Assembly (NCBI GenBank): GCA_945903545.1
Contig: CAMDOO010000007.1
Coordinates: forward strand, 1 to 60,262
Reading direction: 5' to 3'
Source: Opitutus sp. GAS368
Lineage (GTDB): Bacteria; Verrucomicrobiota; Verrucomicrobiia; Opitutales; Opitutaceae
DNA: 60,262 nt
The notes under the pieces are model-generated. The model ran no database searches and had not been told where the DNA came from. It saw only the letters and a program-made list of their open reading frames with translations. The position numbers and the translations under genes were made by a program. Shown here in pieces: positions 16,192 to 24,739 of this stretch. Numbering within the stretch: the first letter of the stretch is position 1; each line of letters starts with the position of its first letter.

Positions 16192-18162
16192 ATGGACGCG
16201 ACAATCAAATCCTCTTTCACTGACAAAGGCTCCGCCGTCTCGAACCGGCCCGCCCTGCTCTGGCGGCCCACCGCCAAGACCGGGCTGATGAGCTGGCTCA
16301 CCACGGTCGACCACAAGCGCATCGGGTTCCTCTACGGAATCTTCGCCCTGTTCTTCTTCATCGTCGGCGGCATCGAGGCGCTGTTCATCCGGCTGCAGCT
16401 CGCCGTGCCGAACAACGACGTGCTCACCGCCGAGCAGTACAACACGATGTTCACGATGCACGGCACGACGATGATCTTCCTCGCCGTTATGCCGCTGAGC
16501 GCCGCGTTCTTCAATTACATCATGCCGCTGCAAATCGGCGCGCGCGACGTGGCTTTCCCCCGGCTGAACGCCTTCTCCCTGTGGACGTTCCTCGTCGGAG
16601 CCATCATCATCAACCTCGGCTGGTTCATGAAGGACGGCGCGCCGGATGCCGGCTGGGTCGGCTACGCCCCGCTCACCTCCAAGACCTTCAATGCCGACCA
16701 CTCCATCGACATGTGGGTCATGGGCCTGCAGTTGCTCGGCGTCGCCTCGATCGCGGCCTCACTCAACTTCATCGTGACGATCATCAACCTGCGCGCGCCG
16801 GGCATGACGATGATGCGCCTGCCGGTCTTCGTCTGGATGACCCTGGTCACCGCGTTCCTCATCATCCTCTCCTTCCCCGCGATCACCATCGCCCTGGTCG
16901 AGGTCATGATGGACCGCCTCTTCAGCACGAACTTCTTTGAGGTCTCCCACGGCGGCATGCCGATCCTCTGGCAGCATCTCTTCTGGGTCTTCGGCCACCC
17001 CGAGGTGTACATCCTGATCCTGCCCGCGATGGGCATCATCTCGGAAATCCTCCCCTGCTTCTCGCGCAAGCCCCTCTACGGCTACCCGATCGTGGTCTTC
17101 TCGGGCGCCTCCATCGGCTTCCTCGGTTTCGCCGTCTGGAGCCATCACATGTTCACCACCGGCATGGGCACGGTCGCCACCGCGGCCTTCGCCATGGCCA
17201 CGATGTGCATCGCGGTGCCGACCGGCGTGAAGATCTTTAACTGGATCGGCACCCTCTGGGGCGGTCATCTCAAGATGCGCACCCCGATGATGTTCGCCCT
17301 CGGCTTCATCTGGATGTTCATGATCGGCGGCTTCTCCGGCGTCATGCACGCCGCCGCCCCGGCCGACGCGCAGCAGCAGGACAGCTATTTCGTCATCGCC
17401 CACTTCCACTACGTGCTGATCGGCGGCTCGATGTTCGCGCTGCTCGCGGGCATCCACTACTGGTTCCCTCTGATGTTCGGCCGCGTGGTCGACGAGTTCT
17501 GGGGCAAGGTCTCCTTCTGGGTGATCTTCGCCGGCTTCAACATCACGTTCTTCCCGCTGCATTTCGTCGGCCTGAACGGTATGCCCCGCCGCACCTTCAC
17601 CTACGACAGCAACCTCGGCTGGAACGCGCCCAACCAGATCGCCACGGTCGGCGCCTTCATCTTGGCGGCCGGCATCGGCATCTACTTCACGCTGATGATC
17701 TACAGCTACTTCAAGGGCCAGAAGGTCGGCCGCGACCACTGGGATGGCCGCACCCTCGAATGGTCGATCCCGAATCCTCCGCCGGAGTACAACTTCAAGG
17801 TCATCCCCCAGGTCCACGCCCGCGATGCCTTCTGGTATGAGAAGCACAACCAGGCCGAGATCGCCGCGGAGAAGGCCTCGCTGGCCAAGGCCGAGGCCGA
17901 GCACGGCGGCATCCACATGCCGTTCCAGTCCATCTGGCCGTTGTTCTGTTCCGTCGGCCTCCTCGTCGGCGCCATCGGCGTATCGGTGATGGACCACGAT
18001 CCGCGCCCCGGTTTCTGGGGCACCAAGATCGCCGTCACGATCATCGGCGGCGTTATCCTCTTCTTCTCGGCTTACATGTGGGCACTCGAAGGCAACGAGG
18101 GATATCACCTCCATGCCGACGAGGACGACGACAAGGGCCACGGCGGCAAAGCCCACCACTGA
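16192..18162 (+). CDS. coxA: Cytochrome c oxidase subunit I
   Basis: The 656-residue, roughly 12-helix subunit carries the oxygen-reducing centre. Heme and copper ligands are visible: His90 (low-spin heme a) in TMHGTT, His269 and the cross-linked Tyr273 in GHPEVY, His318/His319 in WSHHM (CuB), and His404/His406 in AHFHYV for hemes a3 and a. The C-terminal extension (about 520-655) adds two predicted helices and a charged, His-rich tail, as in longer caa3-type subunits. It starts 17 nt after coxB. Confidence 0.97.
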   Translation: MDATIKSSFTDKGSAVSNRPALLWRPTAKTGLMSWLTTVDHKRIGFLYGIFALFFFIVGGIEALFIRLQLAVPNNDVLTAEQYNTMFTMHGTTMIFLAVMPLSAAFFNYIMPLQIGARDVAFPRLNAFSLWTFLVGAIIINLGWFMKDGAPDAGWVGYAPLTSKTFNADHSIDMWVMGLQLLGVASIAASLNFIVTIINLRAPGMTMMRLPVFVWMTLVTAFLIILSFPAITIALVEVMMDRLFSTNFFEVSHGGMPILWQHLFWVFGHPEVYILILPAMGIISEILPCFSRKPLYGYPIVVFSGASIGFLGFAVWSHHMFTTGMGTVATAAFAMATMCIAVPTGVKIFNWIGTLWGGHLKMRTPMMFALGFIWMFMIGGFSGVMHAAAPADAQQQDSYFVIAHFHYVLIGGSMFALLAGIHYWFPLMFGRVVDEFWGKVSFWVIFAGFNITFFPLHFVGLNGMPRRTFTYDSNLGWNAPNQIATVGAFILAAGIGIYFTLMIYSYFKGQKVGRDHWDGRTLEWSIPNPPPEYNFKVIPQVHARDAFWYEKHNQAEIAAEKASLAKAEAEHGGIHMPFQSIWPLFCSVGLLVGAIGVSVMDHDPRPGFWGTKIAVTIIGGVILFFSAYMWALEGNEGYHLHADEDDDKGHGGKAHH

Positions 18163-18195
18163 GCCATCTCCAGTCTTTAACCACCTCTTTTCATC

Positions 18196-19038
18196 ATGAG
18201 CAGCCACGCCGGCACCATCGATCACCATCACGACCCGTCGACCTCGACGGGCATCCCCAACAAGAAGCTGCTGATGTGGGCCTTTCTGGCCTCCGACTGC
18301 ATGTTCTTCGGGACCCTGATCGCGACCCATCTTATCTACCGCCTGCATCCGCCGGCCGGTAATCCCAGCCCGAAGGAGATCTTCGCCCCCGCGCTGACCT
18401 CCTTCTCGACCTTCGTCCTCCTGATGTCGTCGCTGATGATGGCGCTCGCGGTGAACGGCATCCAGAAGGGCAACCTGAAGAGCACCCGCTGGTCGCTGAT
18501 CATGACCATCATCTGCGGATCCATCTTCCTCGGTTGCCAGGTCTATGAGTTCACCGAGTTCGTCGAGGTGAAGAAGATGACCCTCTCGAACAGCATCCTC
18601 GGATCCACGTTCTTCACGCTGACCGGCACCCACGGCACCCACGTTGCCATCGGCGTGCTCTGGCTCGTCCTCATGTACGTCCGCAGCTTCAAGCCCGCCG
18701 CGAACACCGGCACGTCGGCCTGGTTCGTCAAGGGCCTAGCCCATGTGGCCGTCTTTGCCACCGTGATCGTCAGTTCCATCCTCGCCCTCGCCCACGGCGC
18801 CGAGCATATGGCGGTCGGTGGTGAGACGATCGGCGGCGCACTCGGCCACGAGATCGTGCCCATCGTCATCGCAATCACCGGCCTCGCCATCCTGGGTTGG
18901 TTCGCCCGCGACCGCGGGCCGGTTGACTTCGGCCAGGCCAACGCCGTCGATGTCGAGTCGATGGGCCTCTACTGGCACTTCGTCGACATTGTCTGGATCG
19001 TGATCTTCACCGCCGTCTACCTGCTCGAATTCCTCTGA
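18196..19038 (+). CDS. coxC: Cytochrome c oxidase subunit III
   Basis: The 280-residue integral membrane protein has a His-rich N-terminus (IDHHHDPS), seven hydrophobic helices, the conserved GSTFFTLTGTHGTHVAIGVL segment and the C-terminal LYWHFVDIVWIVIFTAVYL. Subunit III stabilises the subunit I-II core and may guide oxygen. It lies 33 nt after coxA and 5 nt before the subunit IV gene. Confidence 0.96.
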   Translation: MSSHAGTIDHHHDPSTSTGIPNKKLLMWAFLASDCMFFGTLIATHLIYRLHPPAGNPSPKEIFAPALTSFSTFVLLMSSLMMALAVNGIQKGNLKSTRWSLIMTIICGSIFLGCQVYEFTEFVEVKKMTLSNSILGSTFFTLTGTHGTHVAIGVLWLVLMYVRSFKPAANTGTSAWFVKGLAHVAVFATVIVSSILALAHGAEHMAVGGETIGGALGHEIVPIVIAITGLAILGWFARDRGPVDFGQANAVDVESMGLYWHFVDIVWIVIFTAVYLLEFL

Positions 19039-19043
19039 TCAAC

Positions 19044-19367
19044 ATGAGCTCCCTTGCCCACGCACCCGAGGCCCACGGCCACGTCGACAACAAGTTCAAT
19101 ACTTACGTCGCCATCGCCATGCTGCTGGCGGTAATCACCGGCGTCGAAATCGGCATCGTCTACATTCCGATCGCCAAATGGGTCATCGTCACCGCCCTGG
19201 TGGTCCTATCGATCGTAAAATTCATGTACGTCATTTTCTACTTCATGCACCTGAAGTGGGACAAACCGTTCTGCACGATCCTGTTCTTCATCGGTTTGGT
19301 CCTGAGCGCGGCGACGGTCTGGGCCCTGATCGCGCTCTTCCAGGCCGAGGCCAGCCTCCCGATCTGA
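19044..19367 (+). CDS. Cytochrome c oxidase subunit IV, prokaryotic type
   Basis: The 107-residue protein has three hydrophobic helices (about 23-45, 50-72 and 78-103) and the FMYVIFYFMHLKWDKP motif typical of the COX4 prokaryotic family. It is a small accessory subunit at the end of the oxidase structural genes and is followed at once by an intrinsic terminator. Confidence 0.9.
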   Translation: MSSLAHAPEAHGHVDNKFNTYVAIAMLLAVITGVEIGIVYIPIAKWVIVTALVVLSIVKFMYVIFYFMHLKWDKPFCTILFFIGLVLSAATVWALIALFQAEASLPI

Positions 19368-19391
19368 TCCCACGCCAAACAGGAATTTTTC

Positions 19392-19418
19392 ACGGCGGCC
19401 TCGTGCCGCCGTTTTTTT
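19392..19418 (+). terminator. Intrinsic terminator of the cox cluster
   Basis: ACGGCGGC, a CTCGT loop and GCCGCCGT followed by seven T form a strong rho-independent terminator 25 nt after the subunit IV stop. It splits ctaG from the structural genes, though read-through is possible. Confidence 0.9.
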
Positions 19419-19439
19419 GCCCCCACCCCACCGTCCGCG

Positions 19440-20249
19440 ATGATCGACTGGCGCCACTGGCACAACGAGCCCTACCTAGTCGGCGGTCTGGTCTTCGTGG
19501 GTTGGCTCTATGCCATCCTCGCCGGACCCTGGCGCACGCGGCTGGCGCCCGCCGGCACTCCCTTCCCGCGCCGGCGCGCCGCCGCCTTTGCGGCCGCGCT
19601 CCTGCTCTTCTACCTCGCGGTGGGCTCGCCGCTGGACCAGATCGGCGAACGCTTCCTGTTCAGCGCCCACATGCTGCAGCACCAGATCCTCGTCTATCCG
19701 GCGGCGGTGCTGTTCCTCCTCGGCCTGCCGGTCTGGATGGTGGATCCCGTCCTCGCCCGGCCGAGCCTGCAGCCGTTCCTCCGTTTTCTCTTCAACCCGC
19801 TGATCTGCGGCATCCTCTACACCCTCGTGATCTCGCTCTGGCACATGCCGGACCTGTACGACCTGGCCCTCCGGCAGAAAACCGTGCACGTGGCCGAGCA
19901 CCTCTCGTTCTTCGGGGCCGCCCTGCTCTACTGGTGGCCGCTGCTCAGCCCCTCCCGCGCCCATCCCCCTGTGCTGCCGCCGGTGCAGATGCTTTATCTC
20001 CTTGGCGTCGTGATCGGGATGACCCCGATCTTCGCCTACCTCGTTTTCTCCGACAATATCCTCTATCCGACGTACGAGTTCGCCCCGCGCTTGTTCGCGG
20101 ACTTTGACGCCGCTTCCGACCAGCTCCTGGCCGGCACGATGATGAAGATCATCGGCCTGATGGTGTCCGTCACGGCGCTCTGCTGGAGCTTCTATACCTG
20201 GAGCGCTCAGAAATCGGATGCTGGCGACGGCCCGGCCAATCCGCGCTAG
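19440..20249 (+). CDS. ctaG: Caa3-type cytochrome oxidase assembly factor CtaG
   Basis: The 269-residue membrane protein has about seven hydrophobic segments and the family's conserved histidine-containing segments FSAHMLQHQIL (about 75-85), SLWHMPDLYD and AEHLSFFGAALLYWWP. The caa3 CtaG family helps assemble the CuB centre. Its place directly after the oxidase genes agrees. The last codon pair and TAG stop fall on the outer end (CTAGAGC) of a large palindromic repeat, so the true C-terminus may have been set by that insertion. Confidence 0.9.
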   Translation: MIDWRHWHNEPYLVGGLVFVGWLYAILAGPWRTRLAPAGTPFPRRRAAAFAAALLLFYLAVGSPLDQIGERFLFSAHMLQHQILVYPAAVLFLLGLPVWMVDPVLARPSLQPFLRFLFNPLICGILYTLVISLWHMPDLYDLALRQKTVHVAEHLSFFGAALLYWWPLLSPSRAHPPVLPPVQMLYLLGVVIGMTPIFAYLVFSDNILYPTYEFAPRLFADFDAASDQLLAGTMMKIIGLMVSVTALCWSFYTWSAQKSDAGDGPANPR

Positions 20250-20366
20250 AGCTGTTTCAAAAATACTGTAGCCGGGGTCGTTGACCCCGGGACCTGCGGA
20301 CCGCGAATCAAGAATGGCAAACCGGGGTCAACGACCCCGGCTACAGAAATCTTTAAAATGCTCTAG
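20246..20366. repeat. Family C composite palindrome, about 120 bp, overlapping the ctaG stop
   Basis: The core is TGTAGCCGGGGTCGTTGACC (20267 on) with its inverted copy GGTCAACGACCCCGGCTACA (to 20345) around a 30-nt centre. Outside the core, CTAGAGC at 20246 faces GCTCTAG at 20360-20366 with partly matching AT-rich flanks, so the whole unit is a nested imperfect inverted repeat resembling a MITE. Solo arms occur at 43177-43200 and 49364-49394. Confidence 0.8.
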
Positions 20367-20426
20367 GGCAGGCCCGCCGGCTCGCCCTGCCCCCGGAAGA
20401 ACCAGGCAGTTCCCGATGTACCGGCA

Positions 20427-20461
20427 CAAAAAAACCTGCCGACCCCAGGGCCGGCAGGTTT
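20427..20461 (-). terminator. Intrinsic terminator of the Rrf2-ABC-cysK operon
   Basis: On the minus strand AAACCTGCCG and CGGCAGGTTT form a 10-bp stem followed by a T run. It lies 33 nt after the cysK stop and is a canonical rho-independent terminator. Confidence 0.92.
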
Positions 20462-20493
20462 GACAAAAGGATGTCGCTGTTCGGTACCGCGAC

Positions 20494-21474
20494 TCAGCCC
20501 GCGGGGGCGAACAGGTCGTCGACCGGGTCGCTCTCGGTGTTGATGTCGGCGAAGAGCCAGGTCGAGAGGTAGCGCTCGCTGCTGGACGGCACGATCACGA
20601 CGATCTGCTTGCCCTTGTTCTCGGGACGCTTCGCCAGTTGCAGGGCGGCCCAGATGATCGCGCCCGAGGAGACACCGACGGGAATGCCGTCGAGCTGGTT
20701 GACCTGCTTCGAGACCGGGCCGGAATCGGCCTCCTTCACGCGGATGACCTCGTCGTAGATCTTCGTGTTCAGAATCGCCGGGACAAAGCCCGCGCCAATG
20801 CCCTGGAGCTTGTGGGGGCCGGGCTGGCCGCCGGAGAGGACCGGGGAGGAATCGGGCTCGACAGCCACGATCTTCACGCCGGGATTGCGCTGCTTGAGCA
20901 CCTCGCCGATGCCGGTGATGGTCCCGCCGGTGCCGACGCCGGCCACGACGATGTCGACCTTGCCGTCGGTATCGCGCCAGATCTCCTCGGCCGTGGTGCG
21001 CCGGTGGATGGCCGGGTTGGCCGGGTTGGAGAACTGCTGCAGGATGACGCTGTTCGGGATCTTGGCGGCGAGCTCCTCGGCCTTCGCGATCGCGCCCTTC
21101 ATGCCCTTCGGCCCCTCGGTGAGCACCACGCGGGCGCCCAGAACCTTGAGCAGCTTGCGGCGCTCGATGCTCATCGTCTCGGGCATCGTGAGGATCAGCT
21201 TGAGGCCCTTGGCGGCGGCGACGAACGCCAGCGCGATGCCGGTGTTGCCGCTGGTCGGCTCGATGATGACGCTGTTCGCGGTGATCTTGCCGCTCTTCAG
21301 GGCGTCATCGATCATCGAGAAACCAATGCGGTCCTTCACGCTCGAGAGCGGGTTGAAGAACTCCAGCTTGAGGAGCACGTCGGCCTGCGAACCGTGGGCG
21401 GCCGCGGTGCGGTTGAGGCGAACGAGGGGGGTGTTGCCGATGGTCTCGGTGATGTCGTTGTGGATTTTAGCCAT
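20494..21474 (-). CDS. cysK: Cysteine synthase A (O-acetylserine sulfhydrylase)
   Basis: The 326-residue PLP enzyme makes cysteine from O-acetylserine and sulfide. The PLP lysine is Lys47 in SSVKDRIG, followed by the [11 protein letters not shown] substrate loop and the PLP-phosphate loop [13 protein letters not shown] is near the C-terminus. Length is typical. It is the last gene of a five-gene operon with an Rrf2 regulator and an ABC importer of the sulfonate/taurine type, which suggests control by cysteine or sulfur status. The ssu-type permease ends 30 nt upstream. Confidence 0.96.
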   Translation of the reverse strand: MAKIHNDITETIGNTPLVRLNRTAAAHGSQADVLLKLEFFNPLSSVKDRIGFSMIDDALKSGKITANSVIIEPTSGNTGIALAFVAAAKGLKLILTMPETMSIERRKLLKVLGARVVLTEGPKGMKGAIAKAEELAAKIPNSVILQQFSNPANPAIHRRTTAEEIWRDTDGKVDIVVAGVGTGGTITGIGEVLKQRNPGVKIVAVEPDSSPVLSGGQPGPHKLQGIGAGFVPAILNTKIYDEVIRVKEADSGPVSKQVNQLDGIPVGVSSGAIIWAALQLAKRPENKGKQIVVIVPSSSERYLSTWLFADINTESDPVDDLFAPAG

Positions 21475-21504
21475 GGGTTTGCAGGGTTGAAAGTATGCCG
21501 GCCC

Positions 21505-22275
21505 TCAGGTGGCCCGATCCGTGCCCCAGCGATGGTGCAGCCATTTTTCCCAGGGAGAAAACATGAGTTTGTCCGCGAGCAGGCCGATCAGGACAAGCAT
21601 GAACATGATGCCGATCACCTGCTCCATCGCGAGCAGCTCGCGGCCCAGATGCAGCATGTAGCCCAGGCCCGCGCCGGTGAGGATGGTCACGAAGATCTCG
21701 GCGGCCATCAGGGAGCGCCACGCGAAGGCCCAGCCCTGCTTCATGCCGCTGACGATGAAAGGCAGCGAGGCAGGCAGGATGACACGGATCCAGATGTGCA
21801 TCCAGCGCGAACCCATTGTCCGGGCTGCGCGCACATAGATGGGGTTGACGTTCCGCACTCCGGTTTCGGCCGCAAGCACCACCGACCAGACCGTGCCCAT
21901 CACCACGACAAACAGCATGGCCGACTCGGTCTGGCCGAACCACAGTAGGGCGAGGGGCACCCAGCACACGCTGGGCAGACCCTGCAGGCCGAGGGCCAGC
22001 ATGCCGATGGTGTCACGCAGGAAGCGGAATCTCGCAATGAGCAGACCCACTGGCAGGCCGACAAAGATGCCGATGAAATAGCCGGCCAGCAGCCGCTTGA
22101 GCGTCACCAGGACAGCGCGCCCAAGGTCGCCGCTGAGCGCCGCCTCCCAGAGGTATTCGGCCACCCGGGCCGGCGATGGCACAAGCACGGGCGACCAGAA
22201 ACCACGCCAGCAGGCCCATTGCCAGACGCCGACCAGCAGCGCGAAGAAGATCATGGCGGTCAGGAAACGTTTCAT
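21505..22275 (-). CDS. ABC transporter permease, sulfonate/nitrate/taurine family
   Basis: The 256-residue inner-membrane protein has about six hydrophobic helices and a BPD-type EAA loop region (AARTMGSRWMHIWIRVILPA). It forms the channel for the importer encoded with the ATPase and binding protein directly upstream. Its ATG overlaps the ATPase stop by 4 nt (ATGA), suggesting translational coupling. The family handles aliphatic sulfonates, taurine, nitrate or riboflavin precursors; linkage to cysK favours an organosulfur substrate. Confidence 0.9.
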   Translation of the reverse strand: MKRFLTAMIFFALLVGVWQWACWRGFWSPVLVPSPARVAEYLWEAALSGDLGRAVLVTLKRLLAGYFIGIFVGLPVGLLIARFRFLRDTIGMLALGLQGLPSVCWVPLALLWFGQTESAMLFVVVMGTVWSVVLAAETGVRNVNPIYVRAARTMGSRWMHIWIRVILPASLPFIVSGMKQGWAFAWRSLMAAEIFVTILTGAGLGYMLHLGRELLAMEQVIGIMFMLVLIGLLADKLMFSPWEKWLHHRWGTDRAT

Positions 22276-23075
22276 TCGGCCGTGGCTCCTTCCTGCAGAT
22301 GGCCCTTGAGCGCCCGCGTGATGCGGGTGGCGTGGGCGGCGACCTCGACGCTGTTGATGTCACGGGGCCGCGGCAGTTCGATCCGGAACTCCTCCCGGAT
22401 CCGGCCGGGATGGGGCGAGAACAGCACGACCCGGTCGCCGAGGCTGACCGCCTCGCGGACGTTGTGAGTGACGAAGAGGATCGTCACGTGGCGCTGCGTC
22501 CAGATGCGCTGGAGGTCCCCGTAGAGCTGCTCCCGGGTCATCGCGTCCAGCGCGGCGAAGGGCTCGTCCATCAGCAGCACGCGCGGATTCGGGGCGAGGG
22601 CCCGGGCCAGCGCCACGCGCTGTTTCATGCCGCCGGAAAGCTCGTGGATATTCGCGTCCATGAACTTCTCGAGCCCGACCAGTTTCAGGTAGTAGTGGGC
22701 GGTGTCATTTCGTTCCTTGGCGGAAAGGCCGGACTTCAGCTTCAGCGGGAACAGCACGTTGCCCAGCACATCCAGCCACGGGAAGAGCGCCGATTCCTGG
22801 AACATCATCATCCGCTCGCGCCCCGGCTCACGCACGATCTTGCCATCCGCCGTGACCGAGCCGGTGTCGGGCAGTTCCAGCCCGGCCACCAGGTTCAGGA
22901 GGGTTGATTTGCCGCAGCCGCTCGGGCCGAGGAGGCAGACAAATTCGCCCTCGGCCACGGTGAGGCTCGCTTCCTGGAGGGCGAGGACGGAGCCACGCGA
23001 AGTCGTGAAGGACTTCGACACCCGGTCGATGGCCAGCTTCGAGGGCGCGGGGGCGAAGGGGGCGGTTGTGGTCAT
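22272..23075 (-). CDS. ABC transporter ATP-binding protein, SsuB/TauB-like
   Basis: The 267-residue ATPase has Walker A GPSGCGKST (50-58), the signature LSGGMKQR, Walker B VLLMDEPFAALD and the switch histidine in ILFVTHNVREA. These are all intact. It powers import together with the permease downstream and the binding protein upstream, overlapping each by 4 nt. It has an N-terminal extension of about 12 residues ahead of the ATPase core. Confidence 0.93.
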   Translation of the reverse strand: MTTTAPFAPAPSKLAIDRVSKSFTTSRGSVLALQEASLTVAEGEFVCLLGPSGCGKSTLLNLVAGLELPDTGSVTADGKIVREPGRERMMMFQESALFPWLDVLGNVLFPLKLKSGLSAKERNDTAHYYLKLVGLEKFMDANIHELSGGMKQRVALARALAPNPRVLLMDEPFAALDAMTREQLYGDLQRIWTQRHVTILFVTHNVREAVSLGDRVVLFSPHPGRIREEFRIELPRPRDINSVEVAAHATRITRALKGHLQEGATAE

Positions 23076-24040
23076 GGGCGCTTCGGGAACATGCGGTCAA
23101 GCGGGATGGCGTCACGCAGGAAACCGGCCCCTTGCGCGTCGGCGACGAGGGTGGCGAAGCGGGCCGACTCGATCTCGGCGGTGAAGCGCAACCTTTTCCA
23201 TGCACCGTCCACCAGCGCCGCCGGCATTTCCCGCCTGTTCTCGGCCGAGAGACCCGCCCGGACCTGGGCCTTGGCCTCGGTGGCATGGCCGTTGATCCAG
23301 GCGGTGAGTTCCCCGTGCGCGGCGGTGAAGCGGGCCGCGAGTGCCGGCTGCGTCCGGAGGAACTTGGCGCTCGAAACGAGCAGCGTGGTGAGCGCGTCGT
23401 TTTGCTCGACCAACACTTTTCCTCCGGCCTCCAGCTCAAGCCGCGTGACCCACGGCTCGACCGTCCAAACCGCATCAATCCTGCCCAGCTGGAAGAGCGC
23501 CAACTGATCCGGATTGGCGGTCGGGACCACGGTCACGTCACCCCCGGTCAGCGTGACCCGGAAGCCATGCTTGGCCAACCAAGCCCGAGCGGCGACGTCC
23601 TGCGTGTTGCCGATTTGAGGCGTGGCCAACTTGAGGCCCTTGAAGTCGGCTGGTTTGGCAATCCGGCCGTTCCCGGGCACCACCAGCGCGGCCCCACCCT
23701 CGGCCGCTCCGGCTAGCACGCGGATCTCCTCGCCCCGCGAACGGATATAGGCGTTGAGCGCCGGATTCGGCCCGACGTAGGTAAGGTCGATCGAGCCGGC
23801 GAGCATCGCTTCCATCGCACTCGGACCAGCGTTGAAGGCCAGCCATTGGATGGTGACATCCGGCCCCAACCGCTGTTCGAACCAACCCCTGCCCTCGCGG
23901 GACGAACTGCTGCCGATGACGCCCTGGGCGTGGGTGATGTTCGGAAAATATCCGACCCGCAGGACGTTCTTCGTCGCCGCGGGCAAGGCCGTCGCACCCA
24001 GCCAGGTGGCTGCGAAGATGATGAAAACGAATTTTTTCAT
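23072..24040 (-). CDS. ABC transporter substrate-binding protein, SsuA/NrtA/TauA-like
   Basis: The 322-residue periplasmic protein starts with a signal peptide (MKKFVFIIFAATWLGATALPA) when translated from the ATG at 24040; the frame is open upstream to 24343 but that extension lies within the regulator gene in another frame. It shows the family pattern VGYFPNITHAQ, AMEAMLAGSIDLTYVGPNPA and GLKLATPQIGNTQD. It delivers the substrate to the permease. The gene begins 8 nt after the Rrf2 regulator and ends overlapping the ATPase start. Confidence 0.9.
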   Translation of the reverse strand: MKKFVFIIFAATWLGATALPAATKNVLRVGYFPNITHAQGVIGSSSSREGRGWFEQRLGPDVTIQWLAFNAGPSAMEAMLAGSIDLTYVGPNPALNAYIRSRGEEIRVLAGAAEGGAALVVPGNGRIAKPADFKGLKLATPQIGNTQDVAARAWLAKHGFRVTLTGGDVTVVPTANPDQLALFQLGRIDAVWTVEPWVTRLELEAGGKVLVEQNDALTTLLVSSAKFLRTQPALAARFTAAHGELTAWINGHATEAKAQVRAGLSAENRREMPAALVDGAWKRLRFTAEIESARFATLVADAQGAGFLRDAIPLDRMFPKRP

Positions 24041-24048
24041 GGATTCAT

Positions 24049-24648
24049 TCAGATGGTGTAGTCGCCGAGGAGCTGATGCAGGACGCCCTCGGACTCGGCG
24101 AGGTTGGGACGCTTGACGCCACTGGCCTGCTTGCGGGCCTGGCGGGCGGAAAGCCGGGCCGGCGCGGTGGCCGCGTCCGCCTCGGTGGAGAACGGCAGCG
24201 GCACGTTGTCGCGGCGCAGCTTGCGCAGTGTGACCTCGACGACATCCGCGAGCGAATAGCGGTCGAGGATCCCGGCGATGGCGTTGCGGACGTCGAGCAT
24301 GAGCATGCGCAGTCCGCAGTGGGCCTCGTCGGGGCACGTACACTTCTCGTAGGCCGTCTGACTGACGCAGCCGATCGGAGCGAGCGGCCCGTCGATGAAG
24401 CGAACGACCTCGCCGATGGTGATCTGCCGGGCGGGCTTGGCCAGACGGTAGCCACCGAACTTGCCGCGCTGGCTTTCGACCAGACCGGCCTCCTTCAAAG
24501 TCTGCATGATCTGCTCCAGGAACTTGGCCGGAAGCTGTTCGCTGTCAGCCAACTCGGAGACCTGCACGAGCGGCCGCTTCACCTCGGCGGCAATGCCCAG
24601 GTTGATTAGCGTGCGGAGTGCATACTCCCCTCGTTTCGACAGTTTCAT
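24049..24648 (-). CDS. Rrf2-family transcriptional regulator
   Basis: The 199-residue protein has an N-terminal winged helix (MKLSKRGEYALRTLINL, residues 1-80, with GKFGGYRLAKP as the wing) and a four-cysteine cluster, Cys94, Cys103, Cys105 and Cys111. That is where IscR-type members bind an iron-sulfur cluster. The C-terminal 60 residues are an extra basic/Ala-rich tail. As first gene of an operon that ends in cysK, it resembles CymR-type cysteine regulators in context, but the extra cysteines suggest cluster- or redox-sensing. It probably represses its own operon. Confidence 0.92.
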   Translation of the reverse strand: MKLSKRGEYALRTLINLGIAAEVKRPLVQVSELADSEQLPAKFLEQIMQTLKEAGLVESQRGKFGGYRLAKPARQITIGEVVRFIDGPLAPIGCVSQTAYEKCTCPDEAHCGLRMLMLDVRNAIAGILDRYSLADVVEVTLRKLRRDNVPLPFSTEADAATAPARLSARQARKQASGVKRPNLAESEGVLHQLLGDYTI

Positions 24649-24664
24649 AGCTCAGTGATCTAAT

Positions 24665-24681
24665 CTACATTAATTTGGTAG
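24665..24681 (-). promoter_or_regulatory. Candidate Rrf2 operator
   Basis: Seventeen bases, CTACCAAATTAATGTAG on the minus strand, form an interrupted palindrome with CTAC/GTAG ends and an AT-rich centre, starting 17 nt upstream of the regulator ATG. It is the only AT-rich symmetric site before the operon. Autoregulation by the Rrf2 protein is inferred from position. Confidence 0.45.
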
Positions 24682-24739
24682 GGATTAACGCAAGTGCAAT
24701 TTTCGTTTTTCTTTGAGGTGGCAGGCGTCACAGTCCGCC

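Noticed and set aside
16759-18642. 627-residue open frame opposite coxA and coxC
   Set aside because: It runs across two well-supported genes on the other strand and has a repetitive acidic/His composition typical of antisense frames of membrane proteins.
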